From positions 3,441,001 through 3,505,000 of the forward strand of contig JAATWA010000001.1 in the NCBI GenBank assembly GCA_013361095.1: a DNA stretch of 64,000 bases. The letters are read 5' to 3'. This document shows positions 43,054-52,688 of the stretch, piece by piece (the stretch's first letter is position 1; the number at the start of each line of letters is the position of its first letter). The notes beneath the pieces are model-generated. The model did no database searches. It was given only the letters and a program-made list of their open reading frames with translations, and was not told the origin of the DNA. The DNA comes from Pseudanabaena biceps. Lineage in GTDB: Bacteria; Cyanobacteriota; Cyanobacteriia; Pseudanabaenales; Pseudanabaenaceae. Made by a program: the position numbers and the translations under genes.

Positions 43054-43680
43054 GGAAAGAAACAAGCATTACCCGAAAGAAAGCTCGATAGCATCGAAGA
43101 ATTTCTGGCAAAGTTTGGCGAAGTCCAAGAAGTCATCATTGACGGTACAGAAAGACCAGTGCAACGCCCAAAAGATGCAGAACGACAAAAAGAGCATTAC
43201 TCAGGGAAAAAAACGGCATACAAGGAAACACACCACAGGCAGTAACCGTAAAAAGCGGATCATTTTACTGAGCAAAGCCAAAGCAGGAAAAGTCCATGAT
43301 TAAGAAGCAACTGGACGAAGAGAACTGGGTAAGCAACATTCCCGATACCGTAGTGATTGAGGGAGATTTGGGATATTAGGGCTTACAAAATGAGTTTGTA
43401 AATGTACACTTACCCCACAAAAAGCCAAAAGGTCAAGAGTTGACTGAAGTGCAGAAGCAGGAGAATCGAGAATTTAGCAGTCAACGAGTGAAATGTGAAC
43501 ATGCCCACGCAGGGATGAAACGATATAATTCTGTAACAGCAGTTTATCGCAATCGTGTACCTGATTTTGATGACCGTCTTATGTTGATTGCGGCTGGCTT
43601 ATGGAACTTCTATTTAGGGCTTGCTGAAAAAGCAAGAAAAGCATACAAGCAATGGTTTTCAATGAGATTAAAAACTGATA
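43054..43680 (+). pseudogene. IS5-type transposase relic, 3' part
   Basis: It continues from the interrupted 5' half: GKKQALPERKLDSIEEFLAKF, VIIDGTERPVQRPKDAERQ, then a frameshift into KKRHTRKHTTGSNRKKRI, another into KQLDEENWVSNIPDTVVIEGDLGY, an in-frame TAG, then GLQNEFVNVHLPHKKPKGQ and CEHAHAGMKRYNSVTAVYRN. At least three lesions besides the insertion, so it was dead long ago. The end is approximate. Confidence 0.8.
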
Positions 43681-43774
43681 AAATGCAAGGAAAAGCAGCA
43701 AAAGTAAGTAAAACCCTTGCACAAATAAAATTTCATGTACCGACAATCCCCCACAGGACAGCTATCATTCGAGA

Positions 43775-44830
43775 ATTTCTACTTACCATTTGGCGGGAAA
43801 CTGTCAGGAAAAAATCGATGGGTAAGATTAGCGGAACTAGTGCCGTGGGAACAATTTGAGAGTGAATATGCAGAATAATTCAGTGCAGGACAAGGAGCGC
43901 CAGCAAAGCCATTTCGGATGGCACTTGGGGCGCTGATAATCAAAGAGAAATTAGGGACAAGCGACGAAGAGACAGTGGAACAGATCCGCGAGAATCCCTA
44001 TTTACAATATTTCCTAGGCTTGTCAGAGTACAGCGACAAAGCCCCATTTGAAGCAAGCATGATGGTACATTTCCGCAAACGATTGAACCTAGAGATCGTG
44101 GGCAGAATCAACGAACGGATTGTGAAGCCTCCCAAAGAATCGGGACAAAAAGAGATAGAAGAAAAGCAGGACAAAAAAGAAGAGAAGAAAGAGAAAGAAG
44201 AGAACTTAGGAGAAAAGAATGTAGAAAAGGAACAGAGAGAAACAGAACCAGCAAACCAAGGAAAATTGCTGCTAGATGCAACAGTTGCGCCATCTGACAT
44301 CCGTTATCCCACTGACATCAAACTGTTGAACGAAGCAAGGGAACAAACGGAAATTGTGATTGATGCTCTTTACCAACAAGTGCAAGAACAATTACCGAAG
44401 AAACCACGCACCTATCGTCGTGAAGCAAGGACAGCTTATCTCCAAATTGCCAAACAACGCAAACCCAATTCTAAAAAGATTCGCAAAGCAATGCGCCAAC
44501 AGTTGGGTTATGTCCGTCGCAATCTTGCCCATATTGATATCCTAATTGCCGCAGGGGCAAAGCTATCAGAATTGAAGAAGAATCTCTATCGGAACTTGCT
44601 GGTCGTCAGTGAAGTATATCGGCAACAACAATTGATGTACGAGCAAGGTTGTCATCGTATAGACGACCGCATCGTCAGTATTACGCAACCTCATGTACGT
44701 CCGATTGTTAGAGGTAAGTCAGGAACACCCGTGGAGTTTGGCGCTAAACTATCAGTTAGTTGTGTGGATGGTCATGCATTTCTCGACCATCTCAGTTGGG
44801 ATAATTTCAATAAATCGGGGGATTTGCAGC
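43775..44830 (+). pseudogene. IS1182/IS5-like transposase relic, 3' end missing
   Basis: The frame starts FYLPFGGKLSGKNRWVRLAEL after a one-base shift near 43775, has an in-frame TAA at 43876-43878, then an open stretch from ATG 43918: MALGALIIKEKLGTSDEETV, an acidic/lysine-rich linker, and LLLDATVAPSDIRYPTD with the first catalytic Asp. The frame is interrupted at 44830 by the left end of an IS256 element and nothing of its C-terminal half is found beyond the other end. A DUF772-type IS1182-like family is my best placement. Confidence 0.75.
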
Positions 44831-46157
44831 GAGAGTGTACAGTAAATTGTGTAAAGTCTAGGAAGTATACAGAGAGATAATCTAGACACACAATTACTAA
44901 CACCAAAAAGATGAATATACGCAAAGAATTGCTAGATGAATTGCTACAAGAATGTAAAACTCCACCCGACCTATTCGGAGAAGGAGGAATTCTCAAACAA
45001 CTAACTACCGCCTTAGTGGAGCGAGCATTGGAAGCAGAACTATCCACGCATCTGGGGTACGGCAAGCACGAACGCAGACCAGAAGGGCAAAGCAACAGTC
45101 GCAACGGCTATAGTCAGAAAACAGTGCAAGGGGACTTCGGCGTAGCGGAAATCGCCATACCCCGCGATCGCCAAGGAGAGTTTGAACCGCAGATGGTGAA
45201 GAAAGGACAAAGCCGATTGTCAGGACTAGACGAAAAGATCATCTCCTTGTATGCCAGAGGCCTGAGTGTCAGGGATACCCAAGCCCAGTTGCAAGAAATG
45301 TATGGTGTCGAAGTATCACCGACACTAATCTCCAATGTGACTGATGCGGTAATTGATGAGGTGAAGCAATGGCAAAATCGCCCTCTAGATGCAGTTTACC
45401 CGATCGTATTTATGGACTGTCTAGTCATCAAAGTCCGAGACAATGGTCGGGTGATTAATAAGTCCCTGTACTTTGCCTTGGGGGTGAATATGGACGGGTA
45501 CAAAGAATTATTGGGGATGTGGATTTCACGATTGGGAAGGTGCGAAATTCTGGTTGTCAGTACTCACCGAAATTCACAACCGTGGGGTCAAGGATATTTT
45601 GATTGCTTGTGTCGATGGTTTAACTGGTTTTCCCAAGGCACTTGAAACGGTATTTCCCAAAACTCAAGTACAGTTGTGCATTGTTCACATGGTGCGTAAC
45701 TCGGTCGCTTTTGTCCCCTGGCAACAACGCAAGCAAGTCTGTGCTGACCTCAAGGCTATTTACAGTGCGGCAACTGAATCGGAGTCAGAGTTTAATCTCG
45801 AACTCTTTGCCGAAAAATGGGACAAGCAATATCCGTCGATCTCCAAGTCTTGGCGCAGTCATTGGGCGAATATTATCCCCTTCTTTGCTTTCCCCCCTGA
45901 GATTCGCAGGGCAATTTATACCACCAATGCGATTGAGTCAATGAATAGCAATTTGCGGAAGGTGATTAAATCTCAACAGATTTTTCCCTCTGATGCTGCT
46001 GCTTTCAAGCTAGTCTATTTGGCGATGCGGAATATCTCGAAGAAGTGGACGATGCCAATTCGCGATTGGAAGCCTGCCCTGAATCGCTTTGCTATCCTCT
46101 TCGAGGATCGTCTCCATGTCTAGCTTCTACACTTTACACATTTTACTTGACAGTCTC
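44831..46157 (+). mobile_element. IS256-family insertion sequence, frameshifted
   Basis: 1327 bp. Imperfect inverted ends: GAGAGTGTACAGTAAATTGT (44831 on) and the complement of ...TTTTACTTGACAGTCTC (ending 46157). The transposase is split by one extra base. The flanking 8-9 bp (ATTTGCAGC left, TTTTAGTTA right) do not match, so no target duplication is preserved. Confidence 0.88.
44911..46123 (+). pseudogene. IS256-family transposase, one-base frameshift
   Basis: First part from 44911: [20 protein letters not shown] ... [21 protein letters not shown] ... with catalytic Asp in [13 protein letters not shown]. Reading the other frame from about 45530 gives [32 protein letters not shown] (second Asp), HMVRNSVAFVPW and TTNAIESMNSNLRKV (Glu), ending at 46123. 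An extra C at or near 45529 (ATT TCA C GAT TGG) accounts for the break. All three DDE residues would be present if it were repaired. Confidence 0.9.
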
Positions 46158-46194
46158 TTTTAGTTACCTCTATGCTGCATTCATAAAGAATGTG

Positions 46195-46315
46195 GCGCTA
46201 AGCGCTGCCTTTTTTATTTACATTTTGGCAAGTTCTAGCATTGTTTTTAGGACAGAATCAGGATTAATCGATACCTTGCTCAAACTTCGGGAATTGGACA
46301 CTCAATGGAGTCTTC
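46195..46315 (-). pseudogene. Relic of the 3' end of a second ppsA gene
   Basis: On the minus strand, up to the stop at 46218, this encodes SINPDSVLKTMLELAKM followed by a stop. The last 15 residues are identical to the C-terminus of the intact PpsA at 48182, but with several silent differences. A decayed GCGCTTAGCGCC hairpin follows the stop, as after the real gene. Similarity fades upstream of about 46315. The rest of the gene is gone. Confidence 0.75.
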
Positions 46316-46470
46316 TTCAGTAAGCTCAAATGCGATTGCCTAAACCTCCACATCAAACAGCGATTGCCCCTCATAACCAACAAACCTAATCGTCTATTCT
46401 CTCAATATCAAACAGGGATCGCCAAGATATTCAAGCCAACCAATGTACCAATTGCTCTTGAATTGAGTAT

Positions 46471-47154
46471 TTAAAGAAATCCCCGCTTTTTTAGTTTAGC
46501 CAGTGCGTCAGCCGCAGCTTCTTTCTCTGCCTCTTTCTTATTACGTCCTTTCCCTTCACCACAAATTTTGCCATTGACATAAACTTTAGCTAGAAATTCG
46601 GGAGAATGAGACACTCCTCCAATCTGCTCAGTTTCGTACTTTGGAGGAGTTGTAGCTCCATTTGCTTGTACAAATTCTTGAAGCTTATTTTTAGAATCTA
46701 TACTTGAGCGAACAACCATGACATCTTTTGGCACAGAGTCAAACAGTTGCTCTACTATAGGGCGAAGTACTTCGATATTACGATTATTATCTAAGTAGTA
46801 AGCGCCAACAACGGATTCAAATGTACTGCTCAGAATATTAGGATTAGTAAAACCACCTTCTCTTTTTGCTCCTTCTCCCAAACGGATTCTAAAATCTAGT
46901 CCAACCTCAGTTGCAAAACGAGCGAGTTGCTTTTCATCCACAAGTGCCGAACGTCTTCGAGTCATTTCATCTTCTGCCATCTCAGGATTTTGTCCATATA
47001 GGTATTCTCCACTAATGAAATTGAGGATGGCATCGCCAAGAAATTCTAGTCTTTCATTATGTCCAGATTCATCAAAGTTTTCATTAACAAAAGAGCGATG
47101 AGTAAGCGCACGACGAAGTAATTTTTCGTCATTAAAAATCAAAAGTTTATGCAT
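46471..47154 (-). CDS. rnc: Ribonuclease III
   Basis: 227 residues. The endonuclease domain has the RNase III signature NERLEFLGDA at 33-42 and the downstream FESVVGAYYLD acidic site. The C-terminal double-stranded RNA-binding domain (about 155-225) has NKLQEFVQANGATTPPKYE and GRNKKEAEKEAAADALAKL. It processes rRNA precursors and structured RNAs. Cyanobacteria often have more than one rnc copy. The hairpin-rich transcripts of this genome would be natural substrates (inference). Confidence 0.95.
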   Translation of the reverse strand: MHKLLIFNDEKLLRRALTHRSFVNENFDESGHNERLEFLGDAILNFISGEYLYGQNPEMAEDEMTRRRSALVDEKQLARFATEVGLDFRIRLGEGAKREGGFTNPNILSSTFESVVGAYYLDNNRNIEVLRPIVEQLFDSVPKDVMVVRSSIDSKNKLQEFVQANGATTPPKYETEQIGGVSHSPEFLAKVYVNGKICGEGKGRNKKEAEKEAAADALAKLKKRGFL

Positions 47155-47239
47155 TGTTATTAAGTTTATTTGTTAGAAATATAATTTTCTAAAATAACTA
47201 AAACCTAAATATAAAATCTAGATTTTAGTTGATCAAGAG

Positions 47240-47527
47240 TTATTTGCCAGAGTTGTTCAAAGATGAACTTTTATACCGCTGCTCAGGTGGAAATAGGCTG
47301 TTACCGCGTGAGCCATTACATTTACGACAAGTAAGACGTAAATTTTCTGGATTGTTTGATCCACCTTTACTTGAAGGGCGCAAGTGATCAAGGGTAAGTT
47401 GCTCAAACAGGAAATCTTGCCGACACCAATAACAACACAAACCAAAGCCCCAATCATATGCAAGAAGATGTTTGACAGCATCTTTTTGCTTCTTAGTCAT
47501 TTGTTTAGGCATTTCAAAAAATTCCAT
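47240..47527 (-). CDS. HNH endonuclease-domain protein
   Basis: 95 residues. Zinc-finger-like cysteine pairs (CCYWC and CRKC) and the HNH core LTLDHLRPSSKGGSNNPENLRLTCRKCNGSRG. The small stand-alone HNH type is found in many cyanobacteria; its target is unknown. It lies 85 bp upstream of rnc in the same direction and might be co-transcribed. Confidence 0.85.
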   Translation of the reverse strand: MEFFEMPKQMTKKQKDAVKHLLAYDWGFGLCCYWCRQDFLFEQLTLDHLRPSSKGGSNNPENLRLTCRKCNGSRGNSLFPPEQRYKSSSLNNSGK

Positions 47528-48147
47528 TAAATAAATGTTTAACAGACTTGAAATATCAAATTGCCAAATACCTAAAAAGTCTATGCATACGCAGCATAAC
47601 TTTTTAGAATATTTGATCGTAAACGTCTTAAGCAGAATACAAGCGCCACTCAGTTCTGGGCATACTCAGTATGTTGAACTAGTACTCTTTGTATAATTGC
47701 AAGATGCATTCTTCAATTAGTGCTAAGTCAAAATAATGAATATACACTGAACTGAGAAGCGCTCGTATTCTGCTTAAGACGTATACCCAAATATTGGATA
47801 TTTTTTTGTCCTATCCTAATTAACTATAACAAAATCTATTTTGTCAATAGTTTGCTAACAAATAATTGCTGAATTATTGTTTTATTTGTCATGAATAAAT
47901 TTACAGGGTTTTTAGTGTGTTAGGTGATCGCATTACCTTGATACTGGGCTAATCTCAAAAGCTAATTCATGGCGATAGAAACAAACATTGAATTCAGTAA
48001 AAAAGTTTATATGTCCAAGAATTACAGGTAAGACGTTTGATCGAGTCTAAGTAAAAGCGAATAAGGGGCTTGAGAAATTTCCAACAGTGCCAGACAAAAC
48101 TAAACCTTTCGCTTCACTGTTTAATTGATGCTAGTATGGTTAAGTAA
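47528..48147. other. Intergenic region with a large inverted repeat
   Basis: About 620 bp without a clear gene. It holds a small hairpin at about 47573-47605 (AAAAAGT...ACTTTTT), the large inverted repeat 47619-47786, and near 48055-48147 a plus-strand frame GLRNFQQCQTKLNLSLHCLI that looks like a degraded transposase C-terminus (low confidence). Confidence 0.5.
47619..47786. repeat. Large imperfect inverted repeat, 168 bp
   Basis: About 38-bp arms: GTAAACGTCTTAAGCAGAAT + AC... on the left and its complement (GTATTCTGCTTAAGACGTAT + AC) on the right, with an AT-rich centre of about 90 bp. It is unlike the GGCGGCGC palindromes. It may be a MITE, or the ends of a lost element. Confidence 0.75.
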
Positions 48148-48180
48148 TAAGAAAGGCGGCGCATTGCGCCGCCTTTCTTA
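48148..48180. terminator. ppsA terminator
   Basis: 15-bp arms TAAGAAAGGCGGCGC around the loop ATT, directly after the ppsA stop. Confidence 0.93.
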
Positions 48181-48181
48181 T

Positions 48182-50620
48182 TTACATCTTCGCAAGTTCG
48201 AGCATTGTCTTCAATACAGAATCAGGATTGAGACTAATCGAGTCAATGCCTTGCTCAACAAGGAACTTGGCAAACTCAGGATAATCGCTAGGAGCCTGAC
48301 CACAGATACCAATCTTGCGATGGTTTGCCTTAGCCTTTTGAATCACCGTGCGAACCATTGACTTAACCGCTTCATTGCGTTCATCAAAGATATGGGCAAC
48401 GAGAGAAGAGTCACGATCTAAGCCGAGGGTCAACTGGGTGAGGTCATTGGAGCCGATCGAGAAGCCATCAAAGACTTGTGAGAACTCATCCGCTAAGATA
48501 ACGTTACTGGGAATCTCGCACATCACATAGACTTCTAATCCATTTTCACCACGCTTCAAGCCATGTTTTTCCATTTCCGCAAGCACCTTGCGACCTTCTT
48601 CGGGAGTGCGACAGAAAGGAATCATCGGAATCACATTGGTTAAGCCCATGTCATCGCGGACACGTTTGAGGGCTTGGCATTCCAAACCGTAGGCTTCGCG
48701 ATATTTCGGATCGTAGTAGCGGGATGCGCCACGCCAGCCGATCATCGGGTTTTCTTCGGTAGGTTCAAAGGCGCGACCACCGAGCAGATTGGCGTACTCG
48801 TTGCTCTTGAAGTCGGACATCCGCACAACAACGGGTTTGGGATAGAAAGCGGCAGCGATCGTGCCGATACCGTGAGCCAGCTTGTCTACAAAGAAATCAG
48901 CCTTGTTTTCATAGCGTGCTGTCAGTTTCGAGATTTCCCATTTCGCGGCTTTGTCTTCGAGGGTATCGAAGTTCATCAGGGCGAGGGGGTGCGCTTTGAT
49001 ATGGTTAGCGATGATGAATTCCATACGGGCTAGACCAACGCCATCGCAAGGGATGGAAGATAAACCAAAGGCTTCTTCGGGGTTGCCCACATTCATCATG
49101 ATTTTAGTGGAGAGTTTGGGCAAATTATCGAGGGAAGTTTCGATGACTTCAAAGGGAACTAGCCCTTCATAAACCTTGCCTTCTTCTCCTTCAGCGCAAG
49201 AGATAGTAACTTCTTGACCAGTTTTGATTACGCCTGTGGCATTGCTGCAACCCACGATCGCAGGAATACCCATTTCTCGCGCAATGATGGCGGCGTGGCA
49301 GGTGCGTCCCCCTTGGTTCGTGACGATCGCACTAGCCTTTTTCATAATTGGTTCCCAGTCGGGGTCAGTCTTATTAGTGACTAGCACTTGACCTGCTTGG
49401 AAGTCCTCAATGTTATTTACTTCCAAAATCACATTCGCTTTGCCTTGACCGATCATCTCGCCCACAGCCCGACCTGTAATCAGCACATCACTGGAACCAT
49501 TCAATTTGTAATTTTTAAGAATGTTTCCCGACTTTTGCGATTGCACAGTTTCAGGACGGGCTTGAACGATGAACAATTCCCCTGTGCGTCCATCTTTTGC
49601 CCATTCAATATCCATCGGTGATAACTTGCCGCGTACTTCTGAATAGTGGTCTTCAATGATGCAAGCCCATTCTGCGAGTTTGAGGATTTCGTCATCGGTA
49701 ATTGCGAATTTGACTCGTTCGGAAACTGGAACAAGAATATTTTTGGTCAGCTTGCCGCCGCCAATGTCATAGACCATCTTGATTTCCTTTGATCCGAGGC
49801 GCTTTTCAAGAATGGGACGAAAGCCTTGTTTGAGTGTTGGTTTGAAGACAAAATACTCATCGGGATTGACTGCACCCTGCACTACGTTTTCACCTAAGCC
49901 ATAGGCGGCAGTGATTAGTGCTGCATTTTTAAAGCCTGTTTCAGTATCAATCGTAAACATCACACCAGAGGCGGCGAGGTCGGAACGCACCATCTTTTGT
50001 ACGCCAACGGAGAGGGCAATGTCAAAATGGTCAAAACCATTGATCGTGCGGTAGGAAATGGCGCGATCGGTGAATAGTGAAGCAAAGCAGCGATGGCAAG
50101 CATCAACTACTTCATTCGCACCATAGACATTGAGATAGGTTTCCTGTTGCCCTGCAAAACTGGCATCAGGTAAGTCTTCGGCGGTAGCACTAGAACGTAC
50201 AGCCACATCAGCGTCTTTACCACAGGACAACTCGCAGTCACAGAGCTTCTGGTAGGACATAGCGATCGCCATTTGCAGATCGTCTGGAAATGGCGTGCTG
50301 AGAACTAAAGCACGCGCTTGACGACCGCGATCGCTTAGGTTATTCATATCCTCAATGTCGAGATCGGCAAACAGTTCCCGCAATTTTGCTTCTAAGCCAG
50401 CCTTCTCGATAAAGTAGCGGAAAGCATAAGCAGTAGTTGCGAAGCCATTGGGAACGTTTACTCCCTTGGGTTGCAATTGGCGAATCATTTCCCCTAGAGA
50501 AGCATTTTTTCCACCCACAAGAGGAATATCAGAGATTCCCACTTCTTCAAACCAAAGTATTAATGCTTTGTCTTTAGAGACATTTCTCGACAGTCCCGCA
50601 GTTAAAAATGAACTAGTCAT
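48182..50620 (-). CDS. ppsA: Phosphoenolpyruvate synthase
   Basis: 812 residues, the standard PpsA length. It converts pyruvate + ATP + water to PEP + AMP + phosphate for gluconeogenesis. The N-terminal ATP-grasp domain begins LWFEEVGISDIPLVGGKNASLGEM; the phosphohistidine domain carries the catalytic H442 in GGRTCHAAIIAREMGIPAIVG; the C-terminal PEP-binding barrel has VYVMCEIPSNVILADEF and GSNDLTQLTLGLDRDS. Monocistronic, with its terminator at 48148-48180. A relic of a second copy's 3' end lies at 46218. Confidence 0.97.
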   Translation of the reverse strand: MTSSFLTAGLSRNVSKDKALILWFEEVGISDIPLVGGKNASLGEMIRQLQPKGVNVPNGFATTAYAFRYFIEKAGLEAKLRELFADLDIEDMNNLSDRGRQARALVLSTPFPDDLQMAIAMSYQKLCDCELSCGKDADVAVRSSATAEDLPDASFAGQQETYLNVYGANEVVDACHRCFASLFTDRAISYRTINGFDHFDIALSVGVQKMVRSDLAASGVMFTIDTETGFKNAALITAAYGLGENVVQGAVNPDEYFVFKPTLKQGFRPILEKRLGSKEIKMVYDIGGGKLTKNILVPVSERVKFAITDDEILKLAEWACIIEDHYSEVRGKLSPMDIEWAKDGRTGELFIVQARPETVQSQKSGNILKNYKLNGSSDVLITGRAVGEMIGQGKANVILEVNNIEDFQAGQVLVTNKTDPDWEPIMKKASAIVTNQGGRTCHAAIIAREMGIPAIVGCSNATGVIKTGQEVTISCAEGEEGKVYEGLVPFEVIETSLDNLPKLSTKIMMNVGNPEEAFGLSSIPCDGVGLARMEFIIANHIKAHPLALMNFDTLEDKAAKWEISKLTARYENKADFFVDKLAHGIGTIAAAFYPKPVVVRMSDFKSNEYANLLGGRAFEPTEENPMIGWRGASRYYDPKYREAYGLECQALKRVRDDMGLTNVIPMIPFCRTPEEGRKVLAEMEKHGLKRGENGLEVYVMCEIPSNVILADEFSQVFDGFSIGSNDLTQLTLGLDRDSSLVAHIFDERNEAVKSMVRTVIQKAKANHRKIGICGQAPSDYPEFAKFLVEQGIDSISLNPDSVLKTMLELAKM

Positions 50621-50793
50621 GATGTAACTTCCTAACCAAAATTAGAACGACTGCATCTAGGTTTTATAGAGTGAAGATAACCCTTTGACGCTTTCTTATT
50701 ATACTGATAGGAGAAGTAGCCCAATTAGCGAGCATTACATTTATTCACCAAGCTTTATAAAGGTTGACACATTCAAAGTAGGTGTTGCTAAGG

Positions 50794-50846
50794 AAATACA
50801 AGCAGTGATTAGCAGGGCTTTGCACCGCTAATCACTGCTTGTATTT
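50794..50846. repeat. Palindrome with decayed core, ppsA / ABC divergent region
   Basis: 20-bp arms AAATACAAGCAGTGATTAGC and complement are intact, but the centre AGGGCTTTGCACC is no longer symmetrical. Confidence 0.85.
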
Positions 50847-50895
50847 TCATCTCTCGCAAAGCGATGTAATATATCTTTAAAATCTGTTAGCCACT

Positions 50896-51852
50896 ATGAC
50901 CACAGAACCAATAGTTCGTACCCATCGACTAACGAAACAGTTTGATAATCACATCGCTGTTAATCACCTTGATTTACAGATAGATCGTGGTGAAATCTAT
51001 GGGTTGATTGGCCCTAATGGAGCTGGTAAGACGACCCTGATTCGGATGCTAGCGGCAGCTGAAGAACCCACTGCTGGCGAGATTTACATTGATGGAGTAA
51101 GGTTTTCGAGAGGTCAAAATCATCCTGAAATTAAGCGCCAATTAGGATACTTACCCGATGACTTTCCTCTCTATGATGATCTTACAGTTTGGGACTATCT
51201 AGACTATTTTGCGCGGCTATACTTTTTACGCGATCCGCAGCGATCGCAAAGATTGAGGGAAGTCATCGAATTAGTAGAACTAGAACAGAAACAAAATGAA
51301 GCGATCGCGACTCTCTCACGAGGGATGAGACAGCGTCTTAGTCTGGCACGAAGTATTATTCATAATCCTACTTTATTGCTGCTGGATGAGCCAGTGTCGG
51401 GCTTAGATCCTATTGCAAGAGTTAATGTTCGCAATATTATTAAAACTCTGCAACAGCAGGGAATGACAATTCTCATTTCATCGCATATTCTCAGTGATCT
51501 AGCGGAAATATGTACTTCGATTGGGATTATGGAATTAGGAAGTCTAGTAGAGAGTTCACGTTTACAGGCTCTTTATGCCAAGAGCAGCCAAGAGCAACAA
51601 CAGCTACTAATCTCAACGATTGGGAATTTACAAGACTTACAATCTACTTTACGACAGTCAGAACTGGTGAAGGAAATAGAAGTTATTGCGGAAACAACTA
51701 CAGTGCGCGTACAGTTTGTGGGTGATCTTGCTGATTGCGCCACCTTGCTAAAAGATTTGGTTAATGCAGGGCTTCCTATTTCCGACTTTCATCGCACTCA
51801 AGAATCTCTAGAAAATATCTTCTTAAAATTAGGGTATAAACAAACTAGTTAA
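50896..51852 (+). CDS. ABC transporter ATPase, ABC-2 exporter type (orphan)
   Basis: 318 residues. Walker A GPNGAGKTT, signature LSRGMRQRLSLARS, Walker B LLLLDEPVSGLDP and H-loop SSHILSD. The C-terminal 90 residues (LLISTIGNLQDLQS...) resemble those of NatA/CcmA-like exporters. No permease lies next to it. The transcript ends in a long palindrome. Confidence 0.88.
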   Translation: MTTEPIVRTHRLTKQFDNHIAVNHLDLQIDRGEIYGLIGPNGAGKTTLIRMLAAAEEPTAGEIYIDGVRFSRGQNHPEIKRQLGYLPDDFPLYDDLTVWDYLDYFARLYFLRDPQRSQRLREVIELVELEQKQNEAIATLSRGMRQRLSLARSIIHNPTLLLLDEPVSGLDPIARVNVRNIIKTLQQQGMTILISSHILSDLAEICTSIGIMELGSLVESSRLQALYAKSSQEQQQLLISTIGNLQDLQSTLRQSELVKEIEVIAETTTVRVQFVGDLADCATLLKDLVNAGLPISDFHRTQESLENIFLKLGYKQTS

Positions 51853-51861
51853 TACAGAGCT

Positions 51862-51932
51862 TTATGTAAAAAACCAATAAGATAGTGGCGGCGCGAAGCG
51901 CCGCCACTATCTTATTGGTTTTTTTTACATAA
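51862..51932. terminator. Long palindromic terminator
   Basis: 33-bp arms (TTATGTAAAAAACCAATAAG..., core GGCGGCGC) around the loop GAA. Confidence 0.93.
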
Positions 51933-52064
51933 GCTGCAACAGATTGCATAGCTGTCGCTAAGCCCTGTGTCAATCCCATAGGGTGAAGTAAATATAAGAT
52001 GATCGCCTTATATTTAGCTCAGTAGTTATGAATAGCCAGACGTCTAATTAAGAGAGCGATCGCG

Positions 52065-52589
52065 ATGACCATAATCCATGACCTCACAGCCCATCCCCAT
52101 GAAACTAACGCATTGTCTAAAGGAATGGCTTTAAAAAAAATGTATGAAATGGGGCGAAAAGATTTTGATTCAGAGAATTTAGCGGGACTGAAGTTATCCT
52201 GTTGCAAGCTGCAATCAATTAGCTTAAGTAGCTCTAATTTACGAGATGCTGATCTCGATCTCAACGATTTAAGTGGTGCAGATTTACGGGGGGCAAACTT
52301 AGAACGCTCAACATTGAGCTTTAGCAACTTAACAAATGCTGATTTGAGCAAGGCTAATTTGCGCGGGGCAAATCTGGGGGGAGCCAATCTTAGTGGAGCA
52401 AATTTACGAGGGGCGAACTTAAAAAATGCAAGTTTGCGTGGGGCGAATTTAAGTAATGCTCATTTAGAATTTGCGAATCTTCAAGATGCCGATCTAACGG
52501 GAGCGAATTGCTTTTCTTGCAATATGCGATATGCCAATCTCCAAAATATAGATTTATCTGAAGCCAATATCGATAACGTCACATTCTAA
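52065..52589 (+). CDS. Pentapeptide-repeat protein
   Basis: 174 residues. After about 45 residues of non-repeat N-terminus (MTIIHDLTAHPHETNALSKG...) there are at least 20 consecutive A(N/D)LXX repeats, unusually regular (LRGANLGGANLSGANLRGAN). The predicted structure is a single right-handed beta-helix; function unknown. A HIP1 octamer lies just before the ATG. Confidence 0.88.
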   Translation: MTIIHDLTAHPHETNALSKGMALKKMYEMGRKDFDSENLAGLKLSCCKLQSISLSSSNLRDADLDLNDLSGADLRGANLERSTLSFSNLTNADLSKANLRGANLGGANLSGANLRGANLKNASLRGANLSNAHLEFANLQDADLTGANCFSCNMRYANLQNIDLSEANIDNVTF

Positions 52590-52636
52590 AAATCCAAACA
52601 GAAGGACGGCGTGTTCGCGATGCTCTTCGTTTATTA

Positions 52637-52658
52637 AGGCGGCGCGTCCGCGCCGCCT
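52637..52658. repeat. Short palindrome, core only
   Basis: AGGCGGCGCG-TC-CGCGCCGCCT. Only the family core is left and the outer arms are degraded. Confidence 0.85.
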
Positions 52659-52688
52659 CGATCTTTAATGCCTTGATGTGACACAAGT

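Noticed and set aside
43998-44300. Minus-strand frame with long Phe/Ser runs
   Set aside because: It is the reverse of the Lys/Glu-rich linker of the IS1182-like transposase relic.
45520-45540. Programmed frameshift in the IS256 transposase
   Set aside because: IS256 elements use one frame; no slippery A or T run at the site. A single extra base is simpler.
52019-52387. 122-codon minus-strand frame opposite the pentapeptide gene
   Set aside because: It is the mirror of the regular pentapeptide repeats (LK/RS-rich low-complexity) and has no independent support.
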